DNA of 64,000 nucleotides from Gadus chalcogrammus (lineage: Eukaryota > Chordata > Actinopteri > Gadiformes > Gadidae): the NCBI RefSeq assembly GCF_026213295.1, contig NC_079415.1, positions 33,747,313-33,811,312 of the forward strand. Reading direction: 5' to 3'. Every line of letters starts with the position of its first letter. Position 1 is the stretch's first letter. Position numbers and translations under genes: made by a program. Under the pieces are notes generated by a model. The model was not told the origin of the DNA. It did not search any database and saw only the letters and a list, made by a program, of their open reading frames with translations. Positions 1 through 35,602 of this stretch are shown here, one piece after another.

Positions 1-1000
1 AACAGAGGCTTCGTCTACACAACATTAATAATCAGGACACCAGCAAGTGCATTTCCACCTCAGACTCATACGCCCGATGAGGGACGGAGTATGGAGAGAG
101 TTCTAGAAGCGAGCCGACAGGAAACAGCCCAGCTACTGGCGTCTCTCCAGAGACGAGCCTTGCAGGCTGGTTGATGCACCACCTCCCCGTCTAACAGGAC
201 CCTGAGCCTCCATGTTGAAACACACAGAGGTGTGTGTTTGAGGCGCTGAGCTGCAGAGGAGGAACCTCTCCTTCTCTGGGTGCGTGGGAGGGGGCAGTAG
301 GATGGACGCGTCTGATAAATGAGTCGATAGTAAGATATGAGGCCGTTTATCAAAGCCATGCTTCAGTCCTGTTATTGCGTGGGGAGCCACTAGGGGGCGG
401 TGAATCCACCTCGGTGGGGTTCACCTTCTGACCAATAGGACCAGGGGGAAGGAGTCTGTGTGTGTGAAGTGGCAACCTATTTGCCACTCTTGCAGGACGT
501 CTCAGTCCTCGTGTTTTCCGTAAGGCAATAAGCGCCAAAAAAGTAATCCAAGAAGGAAACGAGGCAGATGTAAAAGGAAGAATGCAGCGATTTATTCTCA
601 GAACATAGTGAACAAACATTGAACCAATAATAAACGTTTCCAAGTAAAATCTTGGAAATCTTTTTATGCTTAAATTACAGTTATCTACGGTCAGAAACCC
701 GTTGCTCGCGTCATGCTCTGAGAACTCAATTAACTCAGCAGAGATGGCTGAGCCAAGCGCCCACATTGCTAATTTACTGCAGTTTACTACAATAAGCTAT
801 GCTTTACGGCAGCATCAATTTGTGGTAGAAGGACAAAATAAGAAGGCAATAAAACCTGCTCTATTGAATAGACATAAGGTATAGCAAAATATCAGATAAT
901 TATTCATTAATAAGCTTAATTATTATGAATGAAAGCAAAATCGAAATAAACAATTTTGGTACAAAATGCGAACATAAGCCTCATCGACTCCATGGCTCTA

Positions 1001-1002
<2 letters not shown>
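1..1002. other. Intergenic flank upstream of gene 1
   Basis: No supported gene. It matches 30282-31140. Short open frames here are not conserved in a coding manner between the two copies. Confidence 0.5.

Positions 1003-1086
<84 letters not shown>
1003..1086. repeat. (AC)n microsatellite
   Basis: Perfect AC run; the aligned tract in unit 2 is 31209-31287. Confidence 0.98.
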
Positions 1087-1087
<1 letters not shown>

Positions 1088-1292
1088 AACAAGCGAGCAG
1101 AAGACCCAACACAACTAAATGAAGAGCAGACTGTACAGCTATAATGAAAGGTTCCTTCAAGGTGGGTTTGTTAAAGCGTGTTCATCCCTTCACCACCGAG
1201 TGTTGGAGAATCCGTCGTGACATCAGCTCCATGGACTAGAATGGCCTTTTAAGACGGGGACCGGGATTCAGAAGGAGGAACTCCAGGGGGAG

Positions 1293-1679
1293 ATGAGAGG
1301 ACTCCTCGTCTCAACGACCAGAACACGACTTCAGTCTGTCACCAGAGAACCACGGAGCACACCCCAACGTTCCCCTCCAGGCATGGAGACGCCTCAGCCA
1401 CAGCCCCTCCACCCCCTCAGCTGGAGGGGCACAGCTCCAGGTCATAAAGGGTCTTCGTCGGGGCCAGTCCAAGGTGGTTCTGATCTGAGGGAGCCATCTC
1501 CCAGGTCCAGCTGGCCCCGCCCATCACTGTTCAGCCTGAGAGAGGCTTCCATCTCGGGGGTTGGAGTGAACACCGTCCACAGAGAGCTTCACCTGGTCCA
1601 GCAGAGTCCTGGTCAGCCTGTTGCAGATGGAGGGTCCTGCTCCTCAAGAGCCTCCACCCTCCACTGGGGGGTCTCCTGA
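1293..1679 (+). other. Conserved 128-codon open frame, function unknown
   Basis: Open frame starting MRGLLVSTTRTRLQSVTREP with no recognisable domain. The unit 2 copy (31494-31880) has three base changes, two altering residues and one silent. That pattern gives no evidence of protein selection, and the frame may simply be long because the block is GC-rich. Listed because it is shared, not because it is shown to be a gene. Confidence 0.2.
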
Positions 1680-2078
1680 ACCCATGACCTCCTCCTCACC
1701 TCCTCCCCAGAGTCCTCAGGCTAAAGCGGCCCGCTCTGTGAAGGCTTCTCCTTCAGGAGACCGCCGGACTACAAAGACATGACCTCAGAGACGTTGAATC
1801 ACCCGGGGACCCCTTCTGGAGACCCCCTGCATAACCCCTCCCCAGTGTGGGGCGCCACTGAAGAACGTTGTTCATCACCGACCTCTCTGGAGGCCCTGAA
1901 GGTTGTGCTCTGTCCTGGGTGTCCTGGAGGAGAGCTGGGCGTGGCTGGTGGGGTGGTATTGGCATGAGGACGTGACCTGGCACGAGAGTTCTGCCTTGGA
2001 TGGCTCTGTGGCATGTGGGTTTCACATGAGATGGAAGGGGTACACATGTGAGCAGGGCTAGGGTTCCACCTGGTGGGT

Positions 2079-3543
<1,465 letters not shown>

Positions 3544-4426
3544 TTGGCCCTTATCTGAATACCTGTCAGTAAAGGGTGTAACACAAGGAAGGAAAAAACA
3601 AAAGAAGAATGCAACCCAAGAAGATTCCATTGAGACTCATTCAAGAGAAACAAATAAAGAAAATCAACCTGCTTTTATAGAATCACTGGCCTGTACAACA
3701 TGTTAACCCTTACTGAGTACTCTGAATACTCTACACTCTAGAGTATTCTGCACTCTACTCAGTACACTGCTCTTCTGAAAAGGGAAATCATCCATCTATT
3801 GCATAGATTCTACTGATTCATACGTTCACACTGATGCAGATCTAGTGTTTGTATGATCAAGGTGGTGATGTCTTTAAAGGATGGAGGAGGATTGTACATG
3901 GAGGAGTTCAGCAGACACAGAGCAGAGGAGGCCTTTTCTACGTGATGTGCTTCTATTCATGACGTTATCAGTCTCTTTATTGATAACATGGTATCTATGT
4001 TAGAATGTGTATCTGTGGAGAAGCAGCTGCCTCAGTGACTGAGTGGCTCTATATAATGGTTGAACCATCAAGTGTCTCTAGGTTTTTCTCTGAGCCTCTA
4101 AGCATTACAGATCTCTGTCCATCGTTCTTATTTTAATAAAGTTATTGTTCTTGGATCAGCCGCCTTAGCATGTTAGTCTGGGAGGAGTTTGAACTGGGAG
4201 CGGGAACCGGTCCACCTAGTTGGTTTATCATTTCCTTGTTATGAGTCGGACAGTTTGTTGTGGCTCACTTCATCACAGCAGGAAGACGACTAAGGTACTG
4301 TAGTCCACTCTGATCCGTGATAGATCATAATTATGAATAACTTTGAATCTTATTAATAGGGTGATGGTTAAAATTGTTAGTAAATGTATGGATGCATTGC
4401 TATTCGTCAAAATTGCTATTGAACAA

Positions 4427-4515
4427 TTGTATAGATTCCTGCTCTGTAGAATGCTACGTGTTAGACTGTGGGCATTGGGGATCGAAACACTTCCAGCCAG
4501 GACTCAAGCGTCAGG
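4427..4515 (-). mobile_element. Degenerate tRNA-SINE-like fragment
   Basis: Minus strand carries a weakened B box within a block also found, better preserved, at 5250-5345, 34585-34690 and 39840-39935. Confidence 0.4.
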
Positions 4516-4857
4516 TTGAGGTTAATAAAGATAATGTCAACGTAAAGTCAAGGTTCAGGTTGAGGTTATATATGTTTTCCTCCGATTTAGGATTTGTTCT
4601 AGATTACAAGTGTCCTGTGGTGACTTTAAAGGTACTTAGGGCAGAATGGAGAGTTGTTATATTTGTGGGGCGGTATTATGATTACATTATTTGTACGGGA
4701 AGACGGCCATCTTGGTTAGTGAAGGTGTTTAGACGTCATCTTGTACTGGGTCTTGTTCTCTGTGGGCCTGCATCATTCTGCAGTAGTGTAGGCCTACTCT
4801 ATATCTGAGAACATCACTCGTATGAGAGGGACATGACCTTCGAGGTGAATTAACTTT

Positions 4858-5060
4858 GACGTGACCGCTTCAACACAGAGGTCACTGGTGACGACTGGTA
4901 CGTGTTCTTCAGGTCAGCCAATCCCACTGACATCCTCTCACCAGCAGGTGGTGCTGTGGTGCACCTTTTCGAGGGTTTCAAAACGGACCTTGTGTCAACT
5001 AATCTGGTTTACTACTCTCAAGACGTTTAATTATTCATGTACACTAACAGCAAAATGTCC
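4858..5060. repeat. Upstream repeat block, copy A
   Basis: A block of about 200 bp (GCCAATCCCACTGACATCCT, then GGTTTCAAAACGGACC) occurring three times: here, at 34975-35190, and inside an intron of gene 2 at 43297-43480. Confidence 0.85.
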
Positions 5061-5249
5061 CACTTTACTACAGCTGGAGTCGAATGAATCAGCCGCCTGT
5101 AAGAGGTTAGTCTGGGAGGAGTATGAACTGAGAGGGGAACTGGTCCAACAGGAAGTAAACTAAGATACTGTAGTCCCCTCTTATCCGTGATAAATCATAA
5201 ATATGAATAACTTTGTATCTTATCAGTAGGTTGATCTTTTTTAAGATTC

Positions 5250-5345
5250 CTGCTCTACAGAATGCTACGGGTTAGACTGTGGGCATTGGGAATCGAACCC
5301 GGAACCTTCCAGCCTGGAGTCAAGCGTCAGGTTGACGTTAATAAT
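5250..5345 (-). mobile_element. tRNA-SINE-like fragment
   Basis: Minus strand reads CCGGGTTCGATTCCCAATGC, a good polymerase III B box, followed by a short SINE-like body. It has no complete A box and lies upstream of the gene 1 promoter. Confidence 0.5.
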
Positions 5346-5866
5346 GACTTTTTTTTCTTGTGTATTCTTGTGTCCTTGGGTGTCTTTAAAGCTACTACGG
5401 ACAGAATGTACAGTTGTTATATTTGCATTGCGGCATTATGATTATATTATTTAGACAGCAAGACGGCCATCTTGGTTAGTGAAGGTGTTTTGACGTCATC
5501 TTGTACTGGGTCTTGTTCTCTGCAAGCCTGCATCACAGATCTGGTTGTGATGTCATACCACATGAGGAAGTCCATACATGGTCCTGCCTTCAGAGGGGTT
5601 TAACCAGCACAGGGAGCAGTTGGTATGATATCCGCACAGTGAACTTGATCTTATCAGACACATTTGAAGCCCTTTGAGACCTTGTGTGTGGAATGAATCT
5701 GAATAGTTATTAAAGAGTGTATCAGACACTTCTGGGCAGCATCTCCACATCGTTCCCCTCATTGAGAATGAGAGGGTCTATGAATCTGCGTCTAGGAAAG
5801 ACCACCCTGCCTCTTGTCCAAAGAGACAGAGACAACAGCCCCCTGGGACCGGAAATACACAGCTCA

Positions 5867-5874
5867 TATAAAAG
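5867..5874 (+). promoter_or_regulatory. Candidate TATA box of gene 1
   Basis: TATAAAAG lies 71 bases before the start codon of gene 1. In gene 2 the aligned sequence reads TATGAAAG (about 40461-40468), which breaks the match. The flanks are otherwise nearly identical. Assignment is by motif and position only. Confidence 0.45.
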
Positions 5875-5944
5875 CAGAGAATAAACACTGAGTGGACGTA
5901 GAAACAATATGGAGTTGTGTTTGTGTCCAGGTCTCCAGTCTACT

Positions 5945-27202
<21,258 letters not shown>

Positions 27203-27240
27203 AAAAAAAAAAAGGGACCTCCTGACTGAGCATGGCCCCT

Positions 27241-27482
<242 letters not shown>

Positions 27483-27549
27483 AGACTGAGGCCCCCCCCC
27501 CAGAGCCCAGGGAGGAGGTCCTGTGTGTCTATAGACGGCTCAGCGTCCT

Positions 27550-27553
<4 letters not shown>

Positions 27554-27593
<40 letters not shown>

Positions 27594-27648
27594 AGGGGCC
27601 CCGCTCAGTCCGACGAGGAGGTCCCTTGGCGTGTGTGTGTGTGTTAGT

Positions 27649-27704
<56 letters not shown>

Positions 27705-27730
27705 GCGTGTGTGTGTGTGTGTGTGTTAGC
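27554..27730. repeat. (GT)n microsatellites, two blocks
   Basis: GT runs at 27554-27590 and 27634-27730 separated by GC-rich sequence. With the CA block just upstream they form opposed repeats that could pair in a transcript. Confidence 0.95.
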
Positions 27731-27794
27731 ATGCGTGCATGCGTTATTCGATTGCCTGGTAACCATGGTTACTAATATTCACACTGGTTTCAAT

Positions 27795-27800
27795 AATAAA
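27795..27800 (+). terminator. Candidate poly(A) signal of gene 1
   Basis: First AATAAA after the stop codon; another follows at 27864-27869 and a third at 30171-30176. Which one is used cannot be told from sequence. Confidence 0.3.
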
Positions 27801-27804
27801 TTTG

Positions 27805-28620
27805 ATGGTATTTCCCATCGTTGCTGATCAAGAGTTTCGTTCTAAAGTTCAGTGATTGAAACCAATAAAAGCCCGGGCTATGGAAGTGTTCCGGTACCAC
27901 TGTCATGTACCTACCCGATGTCAAGTGGACCGGGTTGAATTCACTGCGGGTCTCTCTTCTTATATCCATCTCACCAAAGATATTTTATTACTGTCCTTCT
28001 CAACACTCTCTGATCTCACTAAAAGGCTGGCAGCACAACACCGCAATAACGACGAGATGCGCTGTGCGTAGAGAAGAAAGAATGCCCACGTTGAATTTGC
28101 AACATTTGGCAAAAAAAGATTCTAAATCTGCCCATATATGGACACGCCAGAATTGTTGCATCTGTGGTTGCTGGTAATTTAATCACAAAGAAGTATACTC
28201 TACGGGGCTATTTTCATCATTATTATTATTATTTTAATTTTTTTAGACGGCACAGCGATCCGGGGCTATTCCCAAAAGATCCGGGGCTATAGCCTCGAAT
28301 GCTCGAATGCTGTAGCCTCGGATGGGTTCTTCAATCTGATTGGTAGTCACACTGGAGATTAGTTTTCCCCCCCTTTTCGGGGATAATGTTCCCCGTTTTG
28401 ATCTCGGACGTCTGGTCCCTTTTATATTAAACATCAGAATATTCTATTACTGTTAAGCCCACTAGGAATATTAAACCAAGCCGAAACATGTGTCCTGTAT
28501 CCTAGCTACATGTATGACCGGTGAAAGAGAGAAACCGTGTGAACATCAGGTTGGTATTCAGTGAGGTGGGATTAACTGAATGCGCTGACAGTTCATTACT
28601 GCCAAACAGATGACACTGAG
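27805..28620. other. Intergenic sequence after gene 1
   Basis: Contains probable transposon-derived sequence (ATCCGGGGCTAT repeated at 28258 and 28280). No gene was recognised. Confidence 0.4.
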
Positions 28621-28624
28621 TGGA

Positions 28625-28790
28625 GCGGTCCACCCACCTCCACACCTTCTGGTCCTCCTTCACCCAGGAGGACCCCCTCCCTGGGGTCTGGTTAGGGGGG
28701 GTTAGGGGGGTTCGGTGGGGCGGCTCATTGGGGGACGCAGCGTCTAAGTTAGTGTTAGGAGGGTGGGGGCCCTCAGCGTCTCTGTTAGTT
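28625..28790 (+). pseudogene. Truncated copy of the B30.2 3' end
   Basis: CACCTCCACACCTTCTGGTC through CCCTGGGGTCTGG repeats the end of the B30.2 exon at about 27093-27160 (peptide LHTFWSSFTQEDPLPGVW against LHTFCSSFTQEDLLPGVL), followed by GPSASL-like sequence. The rest of the exon is missing. It is probably debris of a duplicated or unequally recombined terminal exon, or the older 3' end displaced by 1.5 kb. Confidence 0.75.
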
Positions 28791-29042
28791 ATAAGTTATA
28801 GTCTCTCGCTCTCTCTGTCTCTGTCTCTGTCTCTGTCTCTGTCTCTCTCACTCCCACTCAGTGTTGGGAAGGATACTTTTAAAATGTATCCAGTTACAGA
28901 ATACATGCCCAAAAATGTAACATGTAACATATTCTGTTTCATCACTCAATCTGAGTATTGTATTCTGAATACTTGGATTCCTTCCACATTGAATTGCATT
29001 TTATAATTGTAGGCAGTGGCGAAGTTAGACCTCTTTGGGGTG

Positions 29043-29234
<192 letters not shown>

Positions 29235-29799
29235 CTGATGACACACGTGAACACAAACATGCATATGTGAACACACACATGCACGGACTACACACACATG
29301 TTTGTATAAACAAACACACACACACTGGGTTTTGGTGATTAATATTCATGTACTCAACTATAATCCAAATGCTAAATTTTCTTGAGCTTCTTAAAGTTGA
29401 TCTTGATTAACCATGAAAGGAAGAGTCTTTTAAGATCTTCCATCAGGTTAACTTAATAGGTTTTACAAAGATTATATTTCTAATGTCAGATGTATTTTAA
29501 TTATTGATTGATGGTAAATTTTAACATTTTTATAGTACGATATTGTGTCTATCTTCAGACGTTAACAGTTTCATACTGCTGGGCTCTGATATCAGTTTAT
29601 ATTTTGATAAGCCTCACGTGATGTAAAGCAGATTTTATATTATATTCATAATGCAAGCGGTCTGGGAAAAGCTATAGATCATGTTGTGATGACTTTAAAC
29701 AGAGTATTGATTCCTTGTGTTCTGTGGGGAAAAACACAGCAGCAGAACATGTTCAGTTATTAAAGATATGTGCACACCTGTTTATGATTAGTAATGTCT

Positions 29800-30155
29800 G
29801 CTGCTTCTATTGATTGAATTCTTGTGTTTATTGTGTTCATGTAAGGGACTGTTCTTCTATTGTTTAAGTCCTTTAGTTGACTGTGTTCATGTAAGGGACT
29901 GTTCTTCTATTGATTGAGTCCTTGTGTTTATTGTGTTCATGTAAGGGACTGTTCTTCTATTGTTTAAGTCCTTTAGTTGACTGTGTTCATGTAAGGGACT
30001 GTTCTTCTATTGTTTGAGTCCTTGTGTTTATTGTGTTCATGTAAGGGACTGTTCTTCTATTGTTTGAGTCCTTGTGTTTATTGTGTTCATGTAAGGGACT
30101 GTTCTTCTATTGATTGAGTCCTTGTGTTTATTGTGTTCATGTAAGGGTCTGTTCT
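29800..30155. repeat. 50-bp minisatellite, about 7 copies
   Basis: Units start GGGACTGTTCTTCTATTG at 29845, 29895, 29945, 29995, 30045, 30095 and 30145, exactly 50 bases apart. It lies at the junction between the two duplication units. Confidence 0.93.
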
Positions 30156-31205
30156 TCTGTTGTCCTGGTTAATAAAGCATAACGGTGATAAACAACTCAG
30201 AGGATCCACTGAATGTTCTCTTGTGTTCAGCAGAGGATCAGTTTACACTTTAAGGTCGGGGGTTCACTGAATAAAAAGCACAACAGAGGCTTCGTCTACA
30301 CAACATTAATAACCAGGATACCAGCAAGTGCTGGTATCCAGGAAACAGCCCAGCTACTGGCGTCCCTCCAGAGACGAGCCTTGCAGGCTGGTTGATGCAC
30401 CACCTCCCCGTCTAACAGGACCCTGAGCCTCCATGTTGAAACACACAGGTGTGTGTTTGAGGCGCTGAGCTGCAGAGGAGGAACCTCTCCTTCTCTGGGT
30501 GCGTGGGAGGGGGCAGTAGGATGGACGCGTCTGATAAATGAGTCGATAGTAAGATATGAGGCCGTTTATCAAAGCCATGCTTCAGTCCTGTTATTGCGTG
30601 GGGAGCCACTAGGGGGCGGTGAATCCACCTCGGTGGGGTTCACCTTCTGACCAACAGGACCGGGGGGAAGGAGTCTGTGTGTGTGAAGTGGCAACCTATT
30701 TGCACCTCTTGCAGGACGTCTCAGTCCTCGTGTTTTCCGTAAGGCAATAAGCGCCAAAAAAGTAATCCAAGAAGGAAACGAGGCAGATGGTAAAGGAAGA
30801 ATGCAGCGATTTATTCTCAGAACATAGTGAACAAACATTGAACCAATAATAAACGTTTCCAAGTAGAATCCTGGGTCACCACATAGTAATTGACAGGAAG
30901 AAATCACTTGTTTGTATTTAAATGACGGTTATCTACGGTCAGAAAGCCGTTGCTCCCGTCATGCTCTGAGAACTCAATTAACTCAGTCAACTCAACAACT
31001 CAATCAATTTGTGGTCGAAGGACAAATTAAGACGCATTAAAACTTCATCTATTGGATAGACACAAATCAGATGGAGCAAAATATCCGTTTTGCTTAATTA
31101 TTGTGAATTAAAGCAAAATAGAAATTAACAAATTGTAAATAATAGTAATAGTGTGTGTTTGTGTGGTGGAGGTGTTTGGAATGGTTGAAGAGCCTTTTGT
31201 GCTCA

Positions 31206-31208
<3 letters not shown>

Positions 31209-31271
<63 letters not shown>

Positions 31272-31287
31272 ACACACACACACACAC
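31209..31287. repeat. (CA)n microsatellite
   Basis: Unit 2 counterpart of the AC tract at 1003-1086. Confidence 0.97.
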
Positions 31288-31493
31288 CAACCAGCGAGCA
31301 GAAGACCCAACACAACTAAATGAAGAGCAGACTGTATCCCTATAATGAAAGGTTCCTTCAAGGTGGGTTTGTTAAAGCGTGTTCATCCCTTCACCACCGA
31401 GTGTTGGAGAATCCGTTGTGACATCAGCTCCATGGACTAGAACGGCCTTTTAAGACGGGGACCGGGATTCAGAAGGAGGAACTCCAGGGGGAG

Positions 31494-31880
31494 ATGAGAG
31501 GACTCCTCGTCTCAACGACCAGAACACGACTTCAGTCTGTCACCAGAGAACCACGGAGCACACCCCAACGTTCCCCTCCAGGCATGGTGACGCCTCAGCC
31601 ACAGCCCCTCCACCCCCTCAGCTGGAGGGGCACAGCTCCAGGTCATAAAGGGTCTTCGTCGGGGCCAGTCCAAGATGGTTCTGATCTGAGGGAGCCATCT
31701 CCCAGGTCCAGCTGGCCCCGCCCATCACTGTTCAGCCTGAGAGAGGCTTCCATCTCGGGGGTTGGAGTGAACACCGTCCACAGAGAGCTTCACCTGGTCC
31801 AGCAGAGTCCTGGTCAGCCTGTTGCTGATGGAGGGTCCTGCTCCTCAAGAGCCTCCACCCTCCACTGGGGGGTCTCCTGA
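31494..31880 (+). other. Unit 2 copy of the 128-codon open frame
   Basis: Differs from 1293-1679 by E to V, G to D and one silent change. No domain was recognised. Confidence 0.2.
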
Positions 31881-32273
31881 ACCCATGACCTCCTCCTCAC
31901 CTCCTCCCCAGAGTCCTCAGACTAAAGCGGCCCGCTCTGTGAAGGCTTCTCCTTCAGGAGACCGCTGGACTACAAAGACATGACCTCAGAGACGTTGAAT
32001 CACCCGGGGACCCCTTCTGGAGACCCCCTGCATAACCCCTCCCCAGTGTGGGGCGCCACTGAAGAACGTTGTTCATCACTGACCTCTCTGGAGGCCCTGA
32101 AGGTTGTGCTCTGTCCTGGGTGTCCTGGAGGAGAGCTGGGCGTGGCTGGTGGGGTGGTGTTGGCATGAGGACGTGACCTGGCACGAGAGTTCTGCCTTGG
32201 ATGGCTCTGTGGCATGTGGGTTTGACACGAGATGGAAGGGGTACACATGTGAGCATGGCTAGGGTTCCACCTG

Positions 32274-32386
<113 letters not shown>

Positions 32387-33665
32387 GGGGGTCCAACTGA
32401 GAAGTCACACCTCACACGGCAGTTGTCAAGGATCAAATCAAATAATGTTTACTTAAAGGACAGAGTTTCCTGTGTTCTCATCAAGGAGAGAACGCATGAG
32501 GGGATCTCTGCTCCCTCGTGCCCGGGATACCCCCGGCACAAAGGTCAACGTTGGCTAACGCTAGGAACAAGTAGAGCGGCTAGACGATGCAAGGAATAGG
32601 AGACGGAGCTTACACGATGAAGGGGGAACAACATGATAGATGTTTCCATCCTACATCATGTGTGGAGCAGAGCTGATCCCAGCCTTTCTGTCACCTGTGC
32701 CACGGTGTAAGAAGTCCTCGCAGTAGGCAGTGTGTCGGACTTCAGCTGGCGCAGCTCTTGGGGCGCGGGTTGGTCTCCCCTTCAGGGGACTGCACCTTGG
32801 GGAGCTCTCTGGAGGAACGCAGGCTGACTTCCATCCATTGGATCATTGTGTGTTATGTTTTATTGTTTGTTGTGTTATTGTTTGTATGTTATTGTACCAT
32901 TATTACCCAAATCTAGGACCATAATTGTTATAAGTTAGAATAGAAAATAAAATAAGAAATAAAGAATAAAGATTCTGAAACCCTAAACCCTCTGAATACT
33001 GAGTGACATCACGTTACAAAGGTTGTAAACTGTGCTGGTTTGATGAGACTAAAGGTGTGTGTTGTTGAATACCTGCCTGTAAAGGGTGCAGCCAGAATCC
33101 AACCCAACCAGATAATCACGGAAGAGAAGTGAAGGAATAAAATAACCCTGCTATTATAGAAACATAACCATTGTAAATGATGACACTACATAGACTATAC
33201 TGTTCACTGTCTGTTTTCTCCTCAAAACCATTTATAACCTTTAATGCTATAACATTAACAGCTGCAGTCATGTAGCAATGTTTAAAGGATCCATGTTAAT
33301 GATAATAATCCATAGACTATATTTTTTGTAGTTTCTGCCTTTGAATAATGAATGACGTGTAACAATGTTGGTTTCCTGATTTAAATAAAAAAGTACACTT
33401 GACAGACCTCCAGCTCTGTCTGGAGACATGATGTCACAGCAACATGACAAGGAGTTCAAACGCATCAAAACACCCTCACCCTCACCCACATGAAGGCCGA
33501 TGTCTACATGAATAGGAGCCATGGAGGGTCTTCTATTCATTTGTGGTGTTGACGTCACACTCATGGGACCATAGCAATCTGTTTTTGGTTAAAAAAAACT
33601 ATTTCTGCACAAACGGTTGCAGGTGACCCTCACACAATCATGAGAGTATCTCATCCAGATAGAAT

Positions 33666-33778
<113 letters not shown>

Positions 33779-34974
33779 CTTGCCTTGGCCATTCCATACC
33801 TGTCAGTAAAGGGTGTGAGGAAGGAAAAACACAAGATGAATCCAACCCAACGAGATGACTCATTTAAGAGGAATGAATGAAGGAAATAGTCAACTAAATA
33901 CCTAGTCTGTTATAGAATCACACGCCAGTACAACATGCTAACCCTTACTGAGTACTCTGTACTCTGAGCATCTTGTACTGAAAAGAAAAATCATCCATCT
34001 ATTGTATAGATTCTACTGATTCATACGTTCACACTGATGCAGATCTAGTGTTCATATGAACAAGGTGATGATGTCTTTAAAGGATGAAAGAGGCCTTTTC
34101 TACTTGATGTGCTTCTATTCATGACTTTATCAGTCTCTTTATTGATAACATGGTATCTATGTTCTGTTGGTTCTGCTGTACAGAAGCAGCTGACTCAGTG
34201 ACTGAGTGGCTCTACATGCTGGTTGAACCATTAAGGGTCTCTTGGTTTTTCTCTGAGCCTCTACGCATTACAGCTCTCTGTCCATTGTTCATATTTTAAT
34301 AAAGTAATTATTCTTGGATCAGCCTCCTTAGGATGTTAGTTCATGTCTGGGAGGAGCATGAACCGGTCCAACTGGTTGGTTCATCATTTCCTTGTTGTGA
34401 GTCGGACGGTTTGGTGTGGCTCACTTCATCACAGCAGGAAGACGACTAAGGTACTGTAGTCCACTCTGATCCGTGATGGATCATAAATATGAATAACTTT
34501 GAATCTTATTAATAGGGTGATGGTTAAAAATGTTAGTAAATGTATGGATGCATTGCTATTCGTCAAAATTGCTATTGAATAATTTTGAAGATTCCTGCTC
34601 TGTAGAATGCTACGTGTTAGACTGTGGGCATTGGGGATCAAAACCCAGAAGCTTCCAGCCAGGAGTCAAGCGTCAGGTTGACGTTAATAATGATAATTTC
34701 AATGTAAAGTCAAGGTTCAGGTTGAGGTTATATATGTTTCCTCTGATTTAGGATTTGCTCTAAATCACAAAGTGTCCTGTGGCCAGTTGTTATATTTGTA
34801 GTGCGGTATTATGATTACATTATTTGTACAGGAAGACGGCCATCTTTGTTAGTGAAGGTGTCATATTGTACTGGGTCTTGATCTCTGTGGGCCTGCATCA
34901 ATCTGCAGTAGTGTAGGCCTACTCTATATCTGAGAGCATCACCCGTATGAGAGGGTCATGACCTTCAAGGTGAA

Positions 34975-35437
<463 letters not shown>

Positions 35438-35602
35438 ACTCTGAGTACTCTGTACTCTGAGTACTCTCTCCACTCTGAGTCCTCTGTCCACTCTGAGGAC
35501 TCTGCACTCTGAGTTGACAGAGCTCAGAGCTCTCTGTCCATGCTTCATATTTTAATGAGCTGATTATTATTCATCACTGAGTGAGGTCATGGATCAGCCG
35601 CC

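Noticed and set aside
350..766. Minus-strand 138-codon frame at the left edge
   Set aside because: The aligned frame in unit 2 is shorter and differs by frameshifting indels; no recognised domain, probably non-coding flank.
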